From assembly GCA_037783545.1 (NCBI GenBank), contig JBBELK010000481.1:1860001-1924000 (forward strand): DNA of 64,000 nt, given 5' to 3'. A program made the position numbers and the translations under genes. Every line of letters begins with the position of its first letter. The first letter of the stretch is position 1. Under the pieces are notes generated by a model. It saw only the letters and a program-made list of their open reading frames with translations. It was not told where the DNA came from and did no database searches. This document shows positions 62,216 to 64,000 of the stretch, piece after piece. The stretch comes from Henricia sp. BOLD:AAB3569. Taxonomy: Eukaryota > Echinodermata > Asteroidea > Spinulosida > Echinasteridae.

Positions 62216-62770
62216 AGATGAATTTAGAAACACGAGACAATGCATAGTTCCGACCTGTCAATCAAGCCGAACCCGCGACCAATAACAACAGAGCTAGCAG
62301 ACGGCGCCCACAAAGGTCAAAGTGATGCAATCATCACAAACAATCCGCGATGTTCTGCCCACAGTTTGTATGTTGTATGCGCCAGTGACCGGGTGAATTT
62401 TGGTTTCAATGTTGGGCGATTCGCTGTTCAAAGGTAGGAAAGCGCATTTTTATGAAAGATATGTCATCCCTGCAATACTAGCCCTTCGCTCAGTGTGTGC
62501 TACGGTAACTGTCGACCCTAAAACATAAATACCTTTGGGTTTTCTCCAATGAATCTGTGCTTTCCATGCCGAGTCCCGTTGTTTTGTAAGTAGTCTCGCC
62601 ATTTTTTTTCGATGGCTTGTGAGCACATAGCAACAATATCCAAGGGGGCGGGGTTAACTGGGCAATCTCGGAACTATGCATTGCAATGCCCTGACAAATC
62701 CATGCCAACCCATTCACCATGGAGGTCATTATAATGTATATAATTTCTCGTGTTTCTAAATTCATCTCTG
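62216..62770. mobile_element. Inverted-repeat element with a nested M1 MITE
   Basis: ATGAATTTAGAAACACGAGA at the left and TCTCGTGTTTCTAAATTCAT at the right. Positions 62241-62680 are MITE M1. The same outer element at 2500-2886 carries a SINE instead. Confidence 0.82.
62241..62680. mobile_element. MITE M1 (TGCATAGTTCCGA), copy 4
   Basis: TGCATAGTTCCGACCTGTCA ... TCTCGGAACTATGCA. By comparison with 2620-2635 it inserted at an AT dinucleotide. Confidence 0.88.
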
Positions 62771-62800
62771 ATTGTTAATCCCATCATATACCCCATTATA

Positions 62801-63523
62801 CACTCGGCAAAAGAAGTTCTTGGACACTTGTAAAAGTTCAAATAATTTTTAAAAATAATTCATAAAAAGCACATTATTGTATATCAATATGACCACACAA
62901 TAGTTCTCTACCAGCATGATATGGAGTTAACGCGTGAGCAATCATGCATGGCTGGTTACACGCATTAAACAATAGCAAGTACAGTAACAGAAAATTGCAA
63001 GAAATGGAGCATTCAAATGCTAATAATCATGTCCATCCTGCAGGCATACATTCCACAATTGCAACAGGTGTTTATGATTGGAATTAAATGCTTACAGATG
63101 CATCATGAGATGCATCATTTGGACATACACTTTCCAGATTGCAACATTCCTATTGCTCTTGCCCGCTCTTGGTTGGAAAGCTTCATCTTGAAAGTGTATG
63201 TCCAAATGATGCATCTCATGATGCATCTGTAAGCATTTAATTCCAATCATAAACACCTGTTGCAATTGTGGAATGTATGCCTGCAGGATGGACATGATTA
63301 TTAGCATTTGAATGCTCCATTTCTTGCAATTTTCTGTTACTGTACTTGCTATTGTTTAATGCGTGTAACCAGCCATGCATGATTGCTCACGCGTTAACTC
63401 CATATCATGCTGGTAGAGAACTATTGTGTGGTCATATTGATATACAATAATGTGCTTTTTATGAATTATTTTTAAATATTATTTGAACTTTTACAAGTGT
63501 CCAAGAACTTCTTTTGCCGAGTG
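62801..63523. mobile_element. 723-bp near-perfect palindromic element, TA target
   Basis: The 334-bp arms (62801-63134 and 63190-63523) are complementary with one mismatch noticed (about 62848 against 63476) and no length difference; the loop is 55 bp. TA lies on each side and the ends are CACTCGGCAAAAGAAGTTC. Mariner-type MITE is likely. The mirror-image frames at 63017-63232 and 63092-63307 result from the palindrome. Confidence 0.92.
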
Positions 63524-63547
63524 TATTAAGAAAATGTGAGTGGGTAC

Positions 63548-63742
63548 GAATTCCGTTTACTGGTCGCCACTGAGACACCGTGTGTTACGTCTATGGAAAA
63601 GGGCAGAAAAAGTTGAAGTATTTTCAAGGAAATTGTTGAATGTTTTTCACTCTTAAAATCACTTCCCTTTAAAATATTAACACGTTTTGGTGGTTATTAA
63701 GTCATTATAAGGAGAATAAGTGGCGACCAGTGAACGGAATTC
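63548..63742. mobile_element. Small MITE GAATTCCGTTYACTGGTCGCC
   Basis: GAATTCCGTTTACTGGTCGC ... GCGACCAGTGAACGGAATTC, 195 bp. The middle matches 31617-31680 in reverse. Confidence 0.75.
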
Positions 63743-64000
63743 TTTCCCGCAAGTGCTACAGGCCAGTATCATTAATGGATGTTTAGTGCCGTTCGGTGCC
63801 AATAATTGGATTATCGTCGACACAATAAGTAGTTATCGCAACGTACACCTACATAAACACGAGAAACATGGAAGCGATTCCAGTCGCGATTCTTTTTTGG
63901 AATCGGAGTCGACTCCAAAAATGATGGAGTCGCCCAAGCCTACTTGCGAGGACTTGCAGGAATTTGCAAAGACTTGCGGGGACTCGTGAGGACTTGCAGG
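63743..64000. repeat. Repeat remnant with GGAATCG words, cut by the window edge
   Basis: GATTCCAGTCGCGATTC and GGAATCGGAGTCGACTCC pair; GACTTGCGGGGACT and GAGGACTTGCAGG repeat at the end. It shares words with 61975-62050. The 89-codon frame across it has no recognised domain. Confidence 0.5.

Noticed and set aside
63017..63307. Two similar open frames on opposite strands
   Set aside because: They are mirror images created by the palindrome at 62801-63523 and show no domain I recognise.

Overview
The window is eukaryotic nuclear DNA, AT-rich and very dense in transposable elements. It carries one multi-exon gene. Canonical GT-AG introns, tRNA-derived SINEs, Kolobok/T2-like and hAT-like MITEs, an LTR retrotransposon primed by tRNA-Ser and a foldback element all point to a metazoan. 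The protein is closest to vertebrate TLK2, and the repeat style (long foldbacks, CpG-retaining introns) suggests a marine invertebrate deuterostome such as an echinoderm or hemichordate. The species cannot be fixed from the sequence alone.

Layout. (1) 1-6.1 kb: a foldback repeat, a GGAAAACACC-type minisatellite, two SINE remnants and a complete non-autonomous LTR element (3397-6063) inserted in a Kolobok-type MITE. (2) 6.9-23.4 kb: a satellite-rich domain of interlocking modules. These are CTAGAG-hairpin modules, 372-bp, about 355-bp and about 490-bp tandem units carrying TGACGTCA palindromes, a 15-bp E-box microsatellite, hairpin tails, and a 3-kb direct duplication (12341-15290 and 19889-23240). 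(3) 23.4-28.5 kb: SINEs, truncated MITEs and a tandem array of tRNA-like units. (4) 28.5-61.2 kb: the tousled-like kinase (TLK) gene on the + strand, with a probable noncoding first exon ending at 28838, 16 coding exons from 32063 to 60453 (711 codons), and introns packed with MITEs. (5) 61.2-64 kb: more MITEs, including a 723-bp near-perfect palindrome.

The TLK reading frame is intact. All 16 exons join in phase, and the product has a basic N-terminus, a coiled-coil middle and a complete Ser/Thr kinase domain. In other animals TLK phosphorylates ASF1 histone chaperones and supports replication-coupled chromatin assembly. No second cellular gene was recognised; nearly all other open frames fall in repeats.

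The most notable observations are: a hAT-like MITE whose 8-bp target duplication contains the splice donor of the first coding exon of TLK; the LTR element with identical 574-bp LTRs; the modular hairpin/satellite domain at 6.9-23.4 kb, which I cannot assign to a known class with confidence; and a 3.3-kb foldback element inside a TLK intron.
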